Below, in pieces: positions 16,322 to 23,371 of a DNA stretch of 64,000 nt (position 1 is its first letter; every line of letters starts with the position of its first letter). Source of the stretch: Bacteroidaceae bacterium (GTDB lineage: Bacteria; Bacteroidota; Bacteroidia; Bacteroidales; Bacteroidaceae); assembly GCA_017534535.1 (NCBI GenBank), contig JAFXVZ010000010.1, forward strand, positions 1-64,000, written 5' to 3'. The position numbers and the translations under genes are program-made. Under the pieces are notes generated by a model, which saw only the letters and a program-made list of their open reading frames with translations, searched no databases and was not told the DNA's origin.

Positions 16322-16346
16322 TAATCTCTAACGAGGAATTAAAAAT
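16301..16346. terminator. Terminator overlapping the nadD stop
   Basis: AATTCCTCGTTGGAG (16301-16315) pairs with CTCTAACGAGGAATT (16326-16340), a 15 bp stem with one G-U pair. The nadD stop lies in the loop, and A-rich sequence follows. It can serve nadD and, from the other side, the converging operon. Confidence 0.75.
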
Positions 16347-16368
16347 ACTGCATTATCGCCATGCAAAA

Positions 16369-16617
16369 TCACCTGATAAACTTTTTTAGCTTCCGTAATA
16401 ACTTGTAGCCTATCAATACTCCGTCAAACACGATCATACTTTTATTGAATAGTCCCATCATGGCAGTATTCTTCTTGGTGGTGGGCTTTAACGGAGCAAT
16501 GAATCCTTGCGACAAGGTAGTCATCTTTCCCTTTTGCGTTCTGATTTGTTTGAGCAAAACGGCTTTTTTCCGGGCTATATCCTCTAACGTAATGTTATTC
16601 TGCTGGTTGTTCATCAC
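16369..16617 (-). CDS. Small hypothetical protein
   Basis: An 82-residue protein with an Asn/Gln-rich start, a basic middle (KKAVLLKQIRTQKGK) and a weakly hydrophobic stretch around 58-72. No family was recognised. Its start overlaps the end of the holin-like gene by 23 bases, and it is the last gene of a three-gene run with a YtxH protein, so it probably belongs to the same envelope-related unit. Confidence 0.55.
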   Translation of the reverse strand: MMNNQQNNITLEDIARKKAVLLKQIRTQKGKMTTLSQGFIAPLKPTTKKNTAMMGLFNKSMIVFDGVLIGYKLLRKLKKFIR

Positions 16618-16999
16618 TTACCTCCTCTTCCTTAAGTTGTTGGGTGTTGTCCCTAAGAAACAGGTTCGCCAGGAACTTCACCATAGGTTCAACAATTATT
16701 CTTTGTTTATAGCGATAAACCACCGCCATAAGTATCAGCAGAAATAGCGTTATAAGCGCAAAACTGTTCATCAGGCCTCCGATGTGAGGGGCCAGCACGT
16801 ATGCTATGGTAAATGAGAAATAGAATAGAGCCACCATACCCAGTATGATCAATACCAGTACCAGGATGAGGGTTGACAGTAGTATCGTCAGTTTCTCTGT
16901 CAGTTCCAGCTTGGCATACTCTGTTTGTAGTTCGAAGTATTTCTTCGATTCAGCAAACAGCTGCTGGATTTTCTCTATACTTTTTTCTGCGCCAAACAT
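16595..16999 (-). CDS. Holin-superfamily-like membrane protein
   Basis: A 134-residue protein with an N-terminal amphipathic helix, two strong membrane segments (about 38-65 and 76-97) and a charged C-terminus. The pattern fits the Bacteroidetes proteins usually labelled phage holin family (superfamily III), which occur next to ytxH and are not phage genes. Function is unknown. It starts three bases after the ytxH stop. Confidence 0.7.
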   Translation of the reverse strand: MFGAEKSIEKIQQLFAESKKYFELQTEYAKLELTEKLTILLSTLILVLVLIILGMVALFYFSFTIAYVLAPHIGGLMNSFALITLFLLILMAVVYRYKQRIIVEPMVKFLANLFLRDNTQQLKEEEVSDEQPAE

Positions 17000-17002
17000 A
17001 GT

Positions 17003-17209
17003 TTACTCAGCGTCTTCGTCTTTCACATCAGCGATCTCGTCAATCAGATTCTCCATCTCTACCTTGCTCAGACGGATACCCTTCTTACGTAGAATCTCTG
17101 CAATCTTGGTACGGGTGTCTTCACCTTTCTCTGGTGCAAACAATAAACCAACGGCTGTTCCTATGACTGCTCCTGATAAAAATGCTAACAAAACATTCAG
17201 TCCTTTCAT
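17003..17209 (-). CDS. YtxH domain protein
   Basis: A 68-residue protein with the YtxH pattern: one glycine-rich membrane segment (about residues 7-27, LLAFLSGAVIGTAVGLLFAP) followed by an acidic-basic helix. YtxH proteins are small stress-associated membrane proteins of unknown mechanism. It is the first gene of the ytxH/holin-like/hypothetical operon. Unusually for this genome it has a strong Shine-Dalgarno sequence. Confidence 0.85.
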   Translation of the reverse strand: MKGLNVLLAFLSGAVIGTAVGLLFAPEKGEDTRTKIAEILRKKGIRLSKVEMENLIDEIADVKDEDAE

Positions 17210-17217
17210 GATAAATT

Positions 17218-17224
17218 CCTCCTT
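17218..17224 (-). promoter_or_regulatory. Strong Shine-Dalgarno of ytxH
   Basis: The minus strand reads AAGGAGG, eight bases before the ATG. Bacteroidetes genes rarely use this signal, and few other starts in the window show it. Confidence 0.75.
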
Positions 17225-17252
17225 ATTTTAATTAAATTACTAACTTTTCAAG

Positions 17253-17260
17253 CAAAGATA
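17253..17260 (-). promoter_or_regulatory. -7 element for the ytxH operon
   Basis: The minus strand reads TATCTTTG, 44 bases before the ytxH start. The -33 region is A/T-rich without a clear TTTG at the usual distance. Confidence 0.5.
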
Positions 17261-17301
17261 GTAAACAAAATCGTATCTATAATCTTTTTTCACATATTTT
17301 T

Positions 17302-17333
17302 TTTGAATGATGCGATTTTTTCTATTATTTTTG
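17302..17333 (+). promoter_or_regulatory. Promoter of the SPOR lipoprotein gene
   Basis: TTTG (17302-17305), 20 bp, then TATTTTTG (17326-17333): a full match to the Bacteroidetes promoter, about 40 bases before the ATG. Confidence 0.7.
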
Positions 17334-17372
17334 CACAAACTTTATCGTATAACACTAAATGTAATTAGAAAA

Positions 17373-17879
17373 ATGAAGAAATTATTTGTTTTAGGATTAG
17401 GTATTTGTGTGGCATTTGCGTTTACATCCTGCAAGAGCAGCGAGAGCGCATATAAGAAAGCGTATGAGAAGGCAAAACAACAGGAAACCACTCAGCCTGC
17501 CACTACTCAACCAACAGAAGCTGTTACCCCAGTGGTAGCTGCTCCAGTGCAGACCAACAATCCATCACCAGCTTCTGCACCTGCTCAGGGTGCTCGCCAG
17601 GAAAGAGTATCTGTTGTTTCTGGAAGTGGATTGCAGGACTATAGCGTGGTTTGTGGCAGCTTTGGCGTAAAGACCAATGCAGACAATCTGAAGAAGTTCC
17701 TGGATGGTGAGGGCTACAACTCCATCGTGGTATTCAACGCAGACAACAATATGTATCGAGTTATCGTATCTTCTTTCACAGACTATGCGGCAGCTCAGCA
17801 GGCACGCGACGCTTTCAAGGCTAAGTATCCTAATCGCTCTGACTTCCAAGGTGCATGGCTACTTTATCGCTTGAATTAA
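17373..17879 (+). CDS. SPOR domain lipoprotein
   Basis: A 168-residue lipoprotein with lipobox FTSC (Cys20), a Pro/Ala/Thr/Gln-rich linker (about 40-80) and a C-terminal SPOR domain (about 86-160, from DYSVVCGSF to FQGAWLLY). SPOR domains bind denuded glycan strands of peptidoglycan, often at the septum. The start at 17373 is chosen because it gives a clean signal peptide and lies downstream of the promoter; an upstream in-frame ATG lies within the promoter region. It is followed by a terminator, so it is a single-gene unit. Confidence 0.9.
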   Translation: MKKLFVLGLGICVAFAFTSCKSSESAYKKAYEKAKQQETTQPATTQPTEAVTPVVAAPVQTNNPSPASAPAQGARQERVSVVSGSGLQDYSVVCGSFGVKTNADNLKKFLDGEGYNSIVVFNADNNMYRVIVSSFTDYAAAQQARDAFKAKYPNRSDFQGAWLLYRLN

Positions 17880-17911
17880 TTAATCTGCCCTTCTTTTATT
17901 ATAAATAAGGT

Positions 17912-17947
17912 GTAACAGCGGGTGAGTCTTCCCCGCTGTTACTTTTT
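17912..17947 (+). terminator. Rho-independent terminator of the SPOR gene
   Basis: GTAACAGCGGG (17912-17922) pairs perfectly with CCCGCTGTTAC (17932-17942), followed by TTTTT. Confidence 0.9.
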
Positions 17948-18017
17948 GCAAGTGAATACACATAAATGGTCTATTTTGAAAAAAAAACATATTAAAGCTA
18001 TTTTTTCTTAAAAAAAC

Positions 18018-18048
18018 TTTGTGATTTCTAAAATTGTGCCTACCTTTG
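18018..18048 (+). promoter_or_regulatory. Promoter of the YjbH/DUF3869/OmpA operon
   Basis: TTTG (18018-18021), 19 bp, then TACCTTTG (18041-18048), 56 bases before the first ATG. Confidence 0.7.
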
Positions 18049-18103
18049 CAAGGTATTTTGTAAGTATATAAGTTGATTTACGGCGTATATTGAAGGAACT
18101 GAC

Positions 18104-19333
18104 ATGAATAAAGGATTGAAATTCAGCATAAAAGCTGCTTTATTGCTGTTGCTGTTTGTGATTGCATTTCCAACTAAGGGGTGGTCGCAGACAGGTGAAA
18201 TGGCAGTTGAGGAGCTGATTAAGATGGGTTTTGAGAATGTCAGTTGCACAGATACGGACGATGAACGCGTATATGTAGTACAGAATACTGCTTACCGTCT
18301 TCAGGGAGTTGGTATGGCCAATGCTGTGGATGTGATTCAGAGGGTGGGTATGCCTGAAGATAGAGATTGCAGAATTGTGGTGTTGGATAACAATGTGCCT
18401 CAATATTCTCTTCTTTATCATTGGAAAACAGAAGATGGTGGTGATGCTGATGTTTCGAGGGCTGACTGGGAGCCTACTTATGATTTAGGTGACTCTTGGA
18501 AGATTGCCAGCAAAACAAAAAAGAAAAATCGCTCTTTGTACAAGGTTGATTTGGTGGTTTACCCGAAGTTGAACTTTAGGAACTATACCATTTTCAAGAT
18601 TTATACGTTCTTGATTACGCTGAACCCAACTATCGAGGTCTCTTTATGGGATGGCATGAAGTTTATGGGACAGATAATTGTACCTATCAAGAATGAATAT
18701 GGTCCTGACTATGATAAAGTGCAGCAAGGTTATATTACCCTTTCTCAGGATTTGAGAATTAAGGACTTATTCCTGACGGCAACGGTGGGGACATTTAATA
18801 ACTTCCGTTGGGGTGGTGACTTGCAGGCAAGGTATGTGTTTAAGGATCCGAGGTTTATGCTGGATGGTGAGATTGCCTATACAGGTATGTCTCATTTTGT
18901 GAATTGGCGTTGGAAACGTGGTGACTTGAAGCGCTTGACTTGGAGTGTGGGTGGCTCGTTCTTTTGGCCACAATACAACGTAAAGTTCGATTTGCACTTG
19001 CAGCAATATCTATTGCATGAGAAGGGAGTAAGATTATCAATGACGAGATATTTCAGGCATGCAGCTATCGGCTTCTATGCAATGAAGGTTCAGCATGCGG
19101 GTAATCACGGATTCAATGGTGGGTTCCAGTTTACGGTGAACCTCCCGCCTTATAAGTATAAGAGGCATGGATATGTACCTCGTGTACTGCCTTCACAGAA
19201 CATGGGTATCGTATATAATGCCGGTAACGAAAGAACTTATGGTAAATCGTTTGCCCCGAGAGCGGATAGGAATTTTGGTACAGAAAGTAATTTTAACCCA
19301 ATATTTATAAAATCGGAATTGTTGAATTATTAA
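18104..19333 (+). CDS. Outer-membrane protein resembling the C-terminal half of YjbH/GfcD
   Basis: A 409-residue exported protein with a signal peptide (about residues 1-29). Residues 35-110 contain IKMGFENVSC and VYVVQNTAYRLQGVG, which recall the domain between the two barrels of YjbH proteins (exopolysaccharide export). The remainder alternates aromatic and polar residues like a beta-barrel (for example TATVGTFNNFRWGGDLQARY). The gene two positions downstream resembles the N-terminal YjbH half, so the two may form one split system. The family assignment of this half is inference. It is first in a four-gene operon with one promoter and one terminator. Confidence 0.6.
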   Translation: MNKGLKFSIKAALLLLLFVIAFPTKGWSQTGEMAVEELIKMGFENVSCTDTDDERVYVVQNTAYRLQGVGMANAVDVIQRVGMPEDRDCRIVVLDNNVPQYSLLYHWKTEDGGDADVSRADWEPTYDLGDSWKIASKTKKKNRSLYKVDLVVYPKLNFRNYTIFKIYTFLITLNPTIEVSLWDGMKFMGQIIVPIKNEYGPDYDKVQQGYITLSQDLRIKDLFLTATVGTFNNFRWGGDLQARYVFKDPRFMLDGEIAYTGMSHFVNWRWKRGDLKRLTWSVGGSFFWPQYNVKFDLHLQQYLLHEKGVRLSMTRYFRHAAIGFYAMKVQHAGNHGFNGGFQFTVNLPPYKYKRHGYVPRVLPSQNMGIVYNAGNERTYGKSFAPRADRNFGTESNFNPIFIKSELLNY

Positions 19334-19347
19334 AATTTTAAAAGAAA

Positions 19348-20238
19348 ATGAAAAAGTTTTTTGGTTTGAAGATGGCTTTGGCCGTTTTGGCAGCTGGCGC
19401 TTTTGTAAGCTGCTCTGATTCTGAAGCAGGTGATATCTATATCCCTACTCCTGGTGGTGGTGGTTCAACTACAGTTGAGGTGAAATATCCTGCTGCTCAG
19501 TATGTTGTATCTGGTGTTGTTACTGACGCTGAAAATGGCACTGCAATTAATGAGGTAGCTGTAAGTGGTGCAATTACTGCTACTACCGATGCTAATGGTT
19601 ACTTCACTACAGGTATGAAGGCTGCTCCTATGAGTGGTGTTGTTACCTTTGCGAAGGAAGGTTATATTTCTGTAAACCGTACATTGGTTATGGCTGAGGC
19701 TTCAACTGGTGTTGTTTCTGAGTCAATGAATGTGGTGATGACTTCTGGTGTACCTGTTCCAGCTGGTGAAATCATTTATGATGGTGACCCTGCTATTAAC
19801 ATGGCTGAAGGTGTGGTAGTTCCTGCTGCAAAATTGGCTAATCTGGTTAATGAGTCAAATGAGGAAAAGGTGGTCTTTATTGAAGCTGACGGCTTAGATT
19901 TGCCTTATGGTGCTGTTTTTGCTCCAACTAAAGCTGATGCTACTGATGCTTATAATTATATTCTGTACTACTATGGTAATGACGCGACGGCTGGTTACGG
20001 AATATATAAAGGCGTGTTGGCTATTGTAATTCCTGCTAATTCAAAGGTTGTTAAGTTGATTATTTACCCATTGGTGCAGGATGGATGGTTTAAATTGGAC
20101 GACTTTGAAGCATTCCTGAATATTATTACACAGTATAATACTGGTCTGGGTGCTGAATTCGCTCCAATTGACGCTCACAATCCTCACGATGTTCACAACG
20201 GTTCTAACGTTGGTGGTGGTGCTGGTGAAGGTGCATAA
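19348..20238 (+). CDS. DUF3869-like lipoprotein
   Basis: A 296-residue lipoprotein (lipobox FVSC, Cys22) with a Gly-rich stretch after the signal peptide. A carboxypeptidase-regulatory-like beta domain (VVSGVVTDAENGTAINEVAV to DANGYFTTG, about 52-92) and a further domain about 140-260 follow. It ends in a His/Asn/Gly-rich tail (HNPHDVHNG). It fits the Bacteroides DUF3869 proteins, whose role is unknown. Its place between two YjbH-like genes suggests a periplasmic or surface partner of that system. Confidence 0.6.
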   Translation: MKKFFGLKMALAVLAAGAFVSCSDSEAGDIYIPTPGGGGSTTVEVKYPAAQYVVSGVVTDAENGTAINEVAVSGAITATTDANGYFTTGMKAAPMSGVVTFAKEGYISVNRTLVMAEASTGVVSESMNVVMTSGVPVPAGEIIYDGDPAINMAEGVVVPAAKLANLVNESNEEKVVFIEADGLDLPYGAVFAPTKADATDAYNYILYYYGNDATAGYGIYKGVLAIVIPANSKVVKLIIYPLVQDGWFKLDDFEAFLNIITQYNTGLGAEFAPIDAHNPHDVHNGSNVGGGAGEGA

Positions 20239-20289
20239 TTGAAACTGTCAATTAGTAGAGTTAAGTATTAACGAATTGAGTTTATAATA

Positions 20290-21042
20290 ATGGGTATGCG
20301 TCACAAAATTGGTCTTTTGATTGTTTTGTTGAGTTTTCCCATTATGCTATCGGCTCAGATGACCTACGGTGTCACAGGATTGCTTCACATGCCATCCGCT
20401 GAGATGCAGCGAGACAAGACTGTGATGCTGGGAGGTAACTTTCTGAATAAAGCGTTAACGCCGCCTACATGGAACTTTAACACGTATAACTATTACCTCA
20501 ACGTAACGATTTTTCCATTCTTGGAGGTAGCTTATACTTGTACGTTGTTTAACGCAGAGTCTTTGAATCTGAAGCGTTACGGTTATTCGGGTTTCATCAA
20601 CCAAGACAGATATTTCTCGTTCAGGTTGAGAGTATTGGAAGAAGGACAATTCTGGAAATATATGCCAGCTGTAGTTTTGGGAACTTCTGATCCTTTCACG
20701 ACTTCAGGTGGTGGAACTGTTGCAGGAGAGAAAGGTAATGGATATTTCAGCCGTTTCTTCATAGCTGCAACAAAACACATCCAGATTGGTACAGAAGAGG
20801 TAGGTGTTCATGCCGCTTATCTATACAATAGGCGCAAAGATTATAAATTGAACGGACCTGCATTGGGCGTTACATATAGTCCATCTTTTCATAAACCGTT
20901 GACCGTGATTGCAGAGTATGACTCTAAGGATTTCTCTATGGGCGCAACCTATTTGCTGTTGAATCATCTGCATATGCAGTTTGAAATGCAGCGAATGAAA
21001 TGGTTCTCTGGTGGACTCGCTTTTAAGATTTATCTCAAGTAA
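20290..21042 (+). CDS. Outer-membrane protein resembling the N-terminal half of YjbH/GfcD
   Basis: A 250-residue exported protein (signal peptide to about residue 22). It shows the YjbH opening pattern YGVTGLLHMPSAEMQRDKT, then barrel-like strands such as FNTYNYYLNVTIFPFLEVAY, and it ends FSGGLAFKIYL, with a hydrophobic residue at the C-terminus as in outer-membrane proteins. Full YjbH proteins are about 700 residues; this one covers only the first barrel. The companion half is probably the 409-residue gene at the head of the operon. Confidence 0.7.
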   Translation: MGMRHKIGLLIVLLSFPIMLSAQMTYGVTGLLHMPSAEMQRDKTVMLGGNFLNKALTPPTWNFNTYNYYLNVTIFPFLEVAYTCTLFNAESLNLKRYGYSGFINQDRYFSFRLRVLEEGQFWKYMPAVVLGTSDPFTTSGGGTVAGEKGNGYFSRFFIAATKHIQIGTEEVGVHAAYLYNRRKDYKLNGPALGVTYSPSFHKPLTVIAEYDSKDFSMGATYLLLNHLHMQFEMQRMKWFSGGLAFKIYLK

Positions 21043-21077
21043 GCAATTGAGTGATAGAAACAATTAAATTTATTAAG

Positions 21078-22250
21078 ATGAAAGCTAAATTAATATTATT
21101 ATCTTTGGCAGTGGCTGGTTTTGCAATGTCTGCATCAGCTCAAACCAGAGAGAAATACACAAGCAATGGTGCTGATAATATTTTTATCAGTGCTACGATT
21201 GGTGGTTCTACTACTTACTCTGGCAAGTCAGAAGGTGGCTTTGGTAAGATCGCTCCTCACGTGACTGTTTCTTTGGGTAAGTGGTTCAATCCAGTAATTG
21301 GTATCCGCGCTCAGGGAGGTTTGTGGAGAACTAATTACTATACCAACCATGCTTCTGGTGCAATCACTTCTGCTGGTCAGTTGGCTCGCAACAAGCAGGA
21401 GAACCACAAGAGTATGGGTGTTGTTCGTTTGGATGGTATCTATAATTTGACTAACGCTATTATGGGTTACGATCCAGATCGTCTGTTCACGCTGTCTGTA
21501 TTTGCAGGTCCTGGTTTGACTTTCACTAAGTCAGCTAATGGTATTTTCCGCGCAGATGGTCAGACTATGACTTACCAGCGTATCGTTCCTGGAAATAAGA
21601 CAGAGAAGATGCGTGCTCACATCAACGGTTCTGTTGGTTTGCTGGGTAAGTTCAATGTTTCTCCTGAACTGGATGTTGATGTTGAGGTTCGTGGTGAGGT
21701 TGCTGACTCTTATCTGGGTGCTAAGTCAACCGCTTCTTCAATTGGTGCTATTTATGCAGGCCTTGGTCTGACATACACCATTGGTGGCAAGAAGTTCGTG
21801 AAGATGACTCAGGTTGTTGACAATTCTGCTTTGAATGACGAGATCAACCGTCTGCGTCAGGAATTGGCTGATGCTCGTAATAAACCAGCTGAGGTTCGTA
21901 CTGTTACTGAGACTAAGACTGTTACTGAGACTAAGTTTAACAAGACTCCTATCTTCTTCAAGATTGGTAGCTCTAAGTTGGATGCTTATGCAAAGGCTGC
22001 TGTTAAGTTGGTGGCTGAAGGCATTAAGTCTAGCGGTGGTACATATAAGGTACAGGCTTATGCTGACAAGGGTACTGGTAGCGTAGCTACTAACCAGAAG
22101 TTGACAGATGCTCGTGCTAAGGCTGTTTACGATGCTCTGATTGCTGAAGGCGTTTCTGCTAACCAGCTGGAGATTGTATCTAACGGTGGTGTTGCTAATC
22201 TGTTCTCAGAACCAGAGACAACTCGCGTCGTAATCATGGGTGTTGAGTAA
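21078..22250 (+). CDS. OmpA family outer-membrane protein
   Basis: A 390-residue protein with a signal peptide (ending ASAQ, about residue 22), an N-terminal beta-barrel (to about 235) and a short coiled segment (NDEINRLRQELADARN). The C-terminal OmpA-like domain (about 285-385) keeps the peptidoglycan-contact pattern ADKGTGSVATNQKLTDARAK. It ties the outer membrane to peptidoglycan. The ATG at 21078 gives a clean signal peptide; an in-frame upstream start would add residues before it. Last gene of the YjbH-like operon. Confidence 0.92.
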   Translation: MKAKLILLSLAVAGFAMSASAQTREKYTSNGADNIFISATIGGSTTYSGKSEGGFGKIAPHVTVSLGKWFNPVIGIRAQGGLWRTNYYTNHASGAITSAGQLARNKQENHKSMGVVRLDGIYNLTNAIMGYDPDRLFTLSVFAGPGLTFTKSANGIFRADGQTMTYQRIVPGNKTEKMRAHINGSVGLLGKFNVSPELDVDVEVRGEVADSYLGAKSTASSIGAIYAGLGLTYTIGGKKFVKMTQVVDNSALNDEINRLRQELADARNKPAEVRTVTETKTVTETKFNKTPIFFKIGSSKLDAYAKAAVKLVAEGIKSSGGTYKVQAYADKGTGSVATNQKLTDARAKAVYDALIAEGVSANQLEIVSNGGVANLFSEPETTRVVIMGVE

Positions 22251-22280
22251 TCAATCACTTAATTGATATTATTTGAAAGA

Positions 22281-22308
22281 GGGTATTCGAGTTTCGAATA
22301 CCCTTTTT
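22281..22308 (+). terminator. Terminator of the OmpA operon
   Basis: GGGTATTCGA (22281-22290) and TCGAATACCC (22294-22303) form a 10 bp stem with a 3-base loop, followed by TTTTT. Confidence 0.93.
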
Positions 22309-22351
22309 CATATTATAAGGATTTTTCACTTCTATATTCAATTTTATTGAT

Positions 22352-22359
22352 TAATTTTG
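22352..22359 (+). promoter_or_regulatory. -7 element for ruvX
   Basis: TAATTTTG, 13 bases before the ruvX ATG, implies a very short leader for ruvX-def and the TPR gene. Confidence 0.5.
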
Positions 22360-22372
22360 CAGTCTGAATACT

Positions 22373-22795
22373 ATGGGAAGGATTATAGCTATAGACTATG
22401 GGCGTAAGCGTACGGGCATTGCCGTTACCGATCCGTTGCAAATTATTGCCAACGGTCTTACTACCGTTCAGACAGCTCAGTTGATGACATTCCTTACAGA
22501 CTATATAGGTAAGGAATCTGTAGAGAGGGTTGTCATTGGCTTACCTAAGCAAATGAATAATGCTTATTCCGAGAATATGGCGAACATAACGCCGTTTGTC
22601 AATCGGTTTAAGAAATTGTTCCCTGCTATACCTATAGAATACGTGGACGAGCGTTTTACCTCTGTTCTGGCGCATAGAGCTATGATTGATAGTGGCTTGA
22701 AAAAGAAAGACCGGCAGAATAAGGCCTTAGTTGATGAGATAAGTGCCACCATCATTTTGCAATCATATATGGAACAAATGAATTTGAAAAAATAA
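22373..22795 (+). CDS. ruvX: Putative pre-16S rRNA nuclease / Holliday junction resolvase-like YqgF
   Basis: A 140-residue RNase H-fold protein. Catalytic acidic residues lie in IIAIDYGRKRTGIAV (Asp8), in the YVDERFTS segment and near the C-terminal LVDEISA. E. coli YqgF matures the 5' end of 16S rRNA; other members were described as Holliday-junction resolvases. It is followed by def, a common neighbour in Bacteroidetes. Confidence 0.93.
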   Translation: MGRIIAIDYGRKRTGIAVTDPLQIIANGLTTVQTAQLMTFLTDYIGKESVERVVIGLPKQMNNAYSENMANITPFVNRFKKLFPAIPIEYVDERFTSVLAHRAMIDSGLKKKDRQNKALVDEISATIILQSYMEQMNLKK

Positions 22796-22806
22796 TATAG
22801 ACAGTT

Positions 22807-23364
22807 ATGATTTTACCGATTTATGTTTACGGACAACCTGTATTGAGAAAAGTGGCTGAGGATATCACACCCGATTACCCCAATTTGAAGGAGTTGATTG
22901 CTAACATGCACGAGACCATGGACAATGCCGAGGGAGTGGGGTTGGCAGCCCCTCAGATTGGTTTACCTATTCGTGTGGTAGTCGTTAATTTGGATGTGCT
23001 CTCTGATGAGTTTCCTGAATTCAAGGGCTATCGTAAGGTTTTCATCAATCCCCATATCCTTGAAACCAGTGGAGATTTGGAAGATATGGAAGAAGGTTGT
23101 TTGAGCTTGCCTGGTATCCATGAAAACGTAAAACGTGCAGGCAAAATTCATGTAAAGTATCTCGATGAAGATATGCAGCCCCATGATGAGATCGTTGAAG
23201 GCTATTTGGCTAGGGTTATGCAGCATGAGTTTGACCATCTGGATGGAAAGATGTTCATCGACCACATCTCTACTTTACGCAAGCAAATGATTAGGGGCAA
23301 ACTTAGTGCCATGCTGAAGGGTAAGGTCCGTTGTGCATATCGGGTGAAAGCTGTCAAGATTTAA
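22807..23364 (+). CDS. def: Peptide deformylase
   Basis: A 185-residue metalloenzyme that removes the N-formyl group from nascent proteins. All three motifs are intact: [10 protein letters not shown] (43-52), EEGCLSLPG (metal ligand Cys98) and QHEFDHLDG (His140, catalytic Glu141, His144). It lies between ruvX and a TPR gene. Confidence 0.97.
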   Translation: MILPIYVYGQPVLRKVAEDITPDYPNLKELIANMHETMDNAEGVGLAAPQIGLPIRVVVVNLDVLSDEFPEFKGYRKVFINPHILETSGDLEDMEEGCLSLPGIHENVKRAGKIHVKYLDEDMQPHDEIVEGYLARVMQHEFDHLDGKMFIDHISTLRKQMIRGKLSAMLKGKVRCAYRVKAVKI

Positions 23365-23371
23365 AACAAAC

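Noticed and set aside
16595-16999. Prophage remnant because of the holin-like protein
   Set aside because: No other phage genes lie nearby. This protein type occurs next to ytxH as a normal Bacteroidetes operon.
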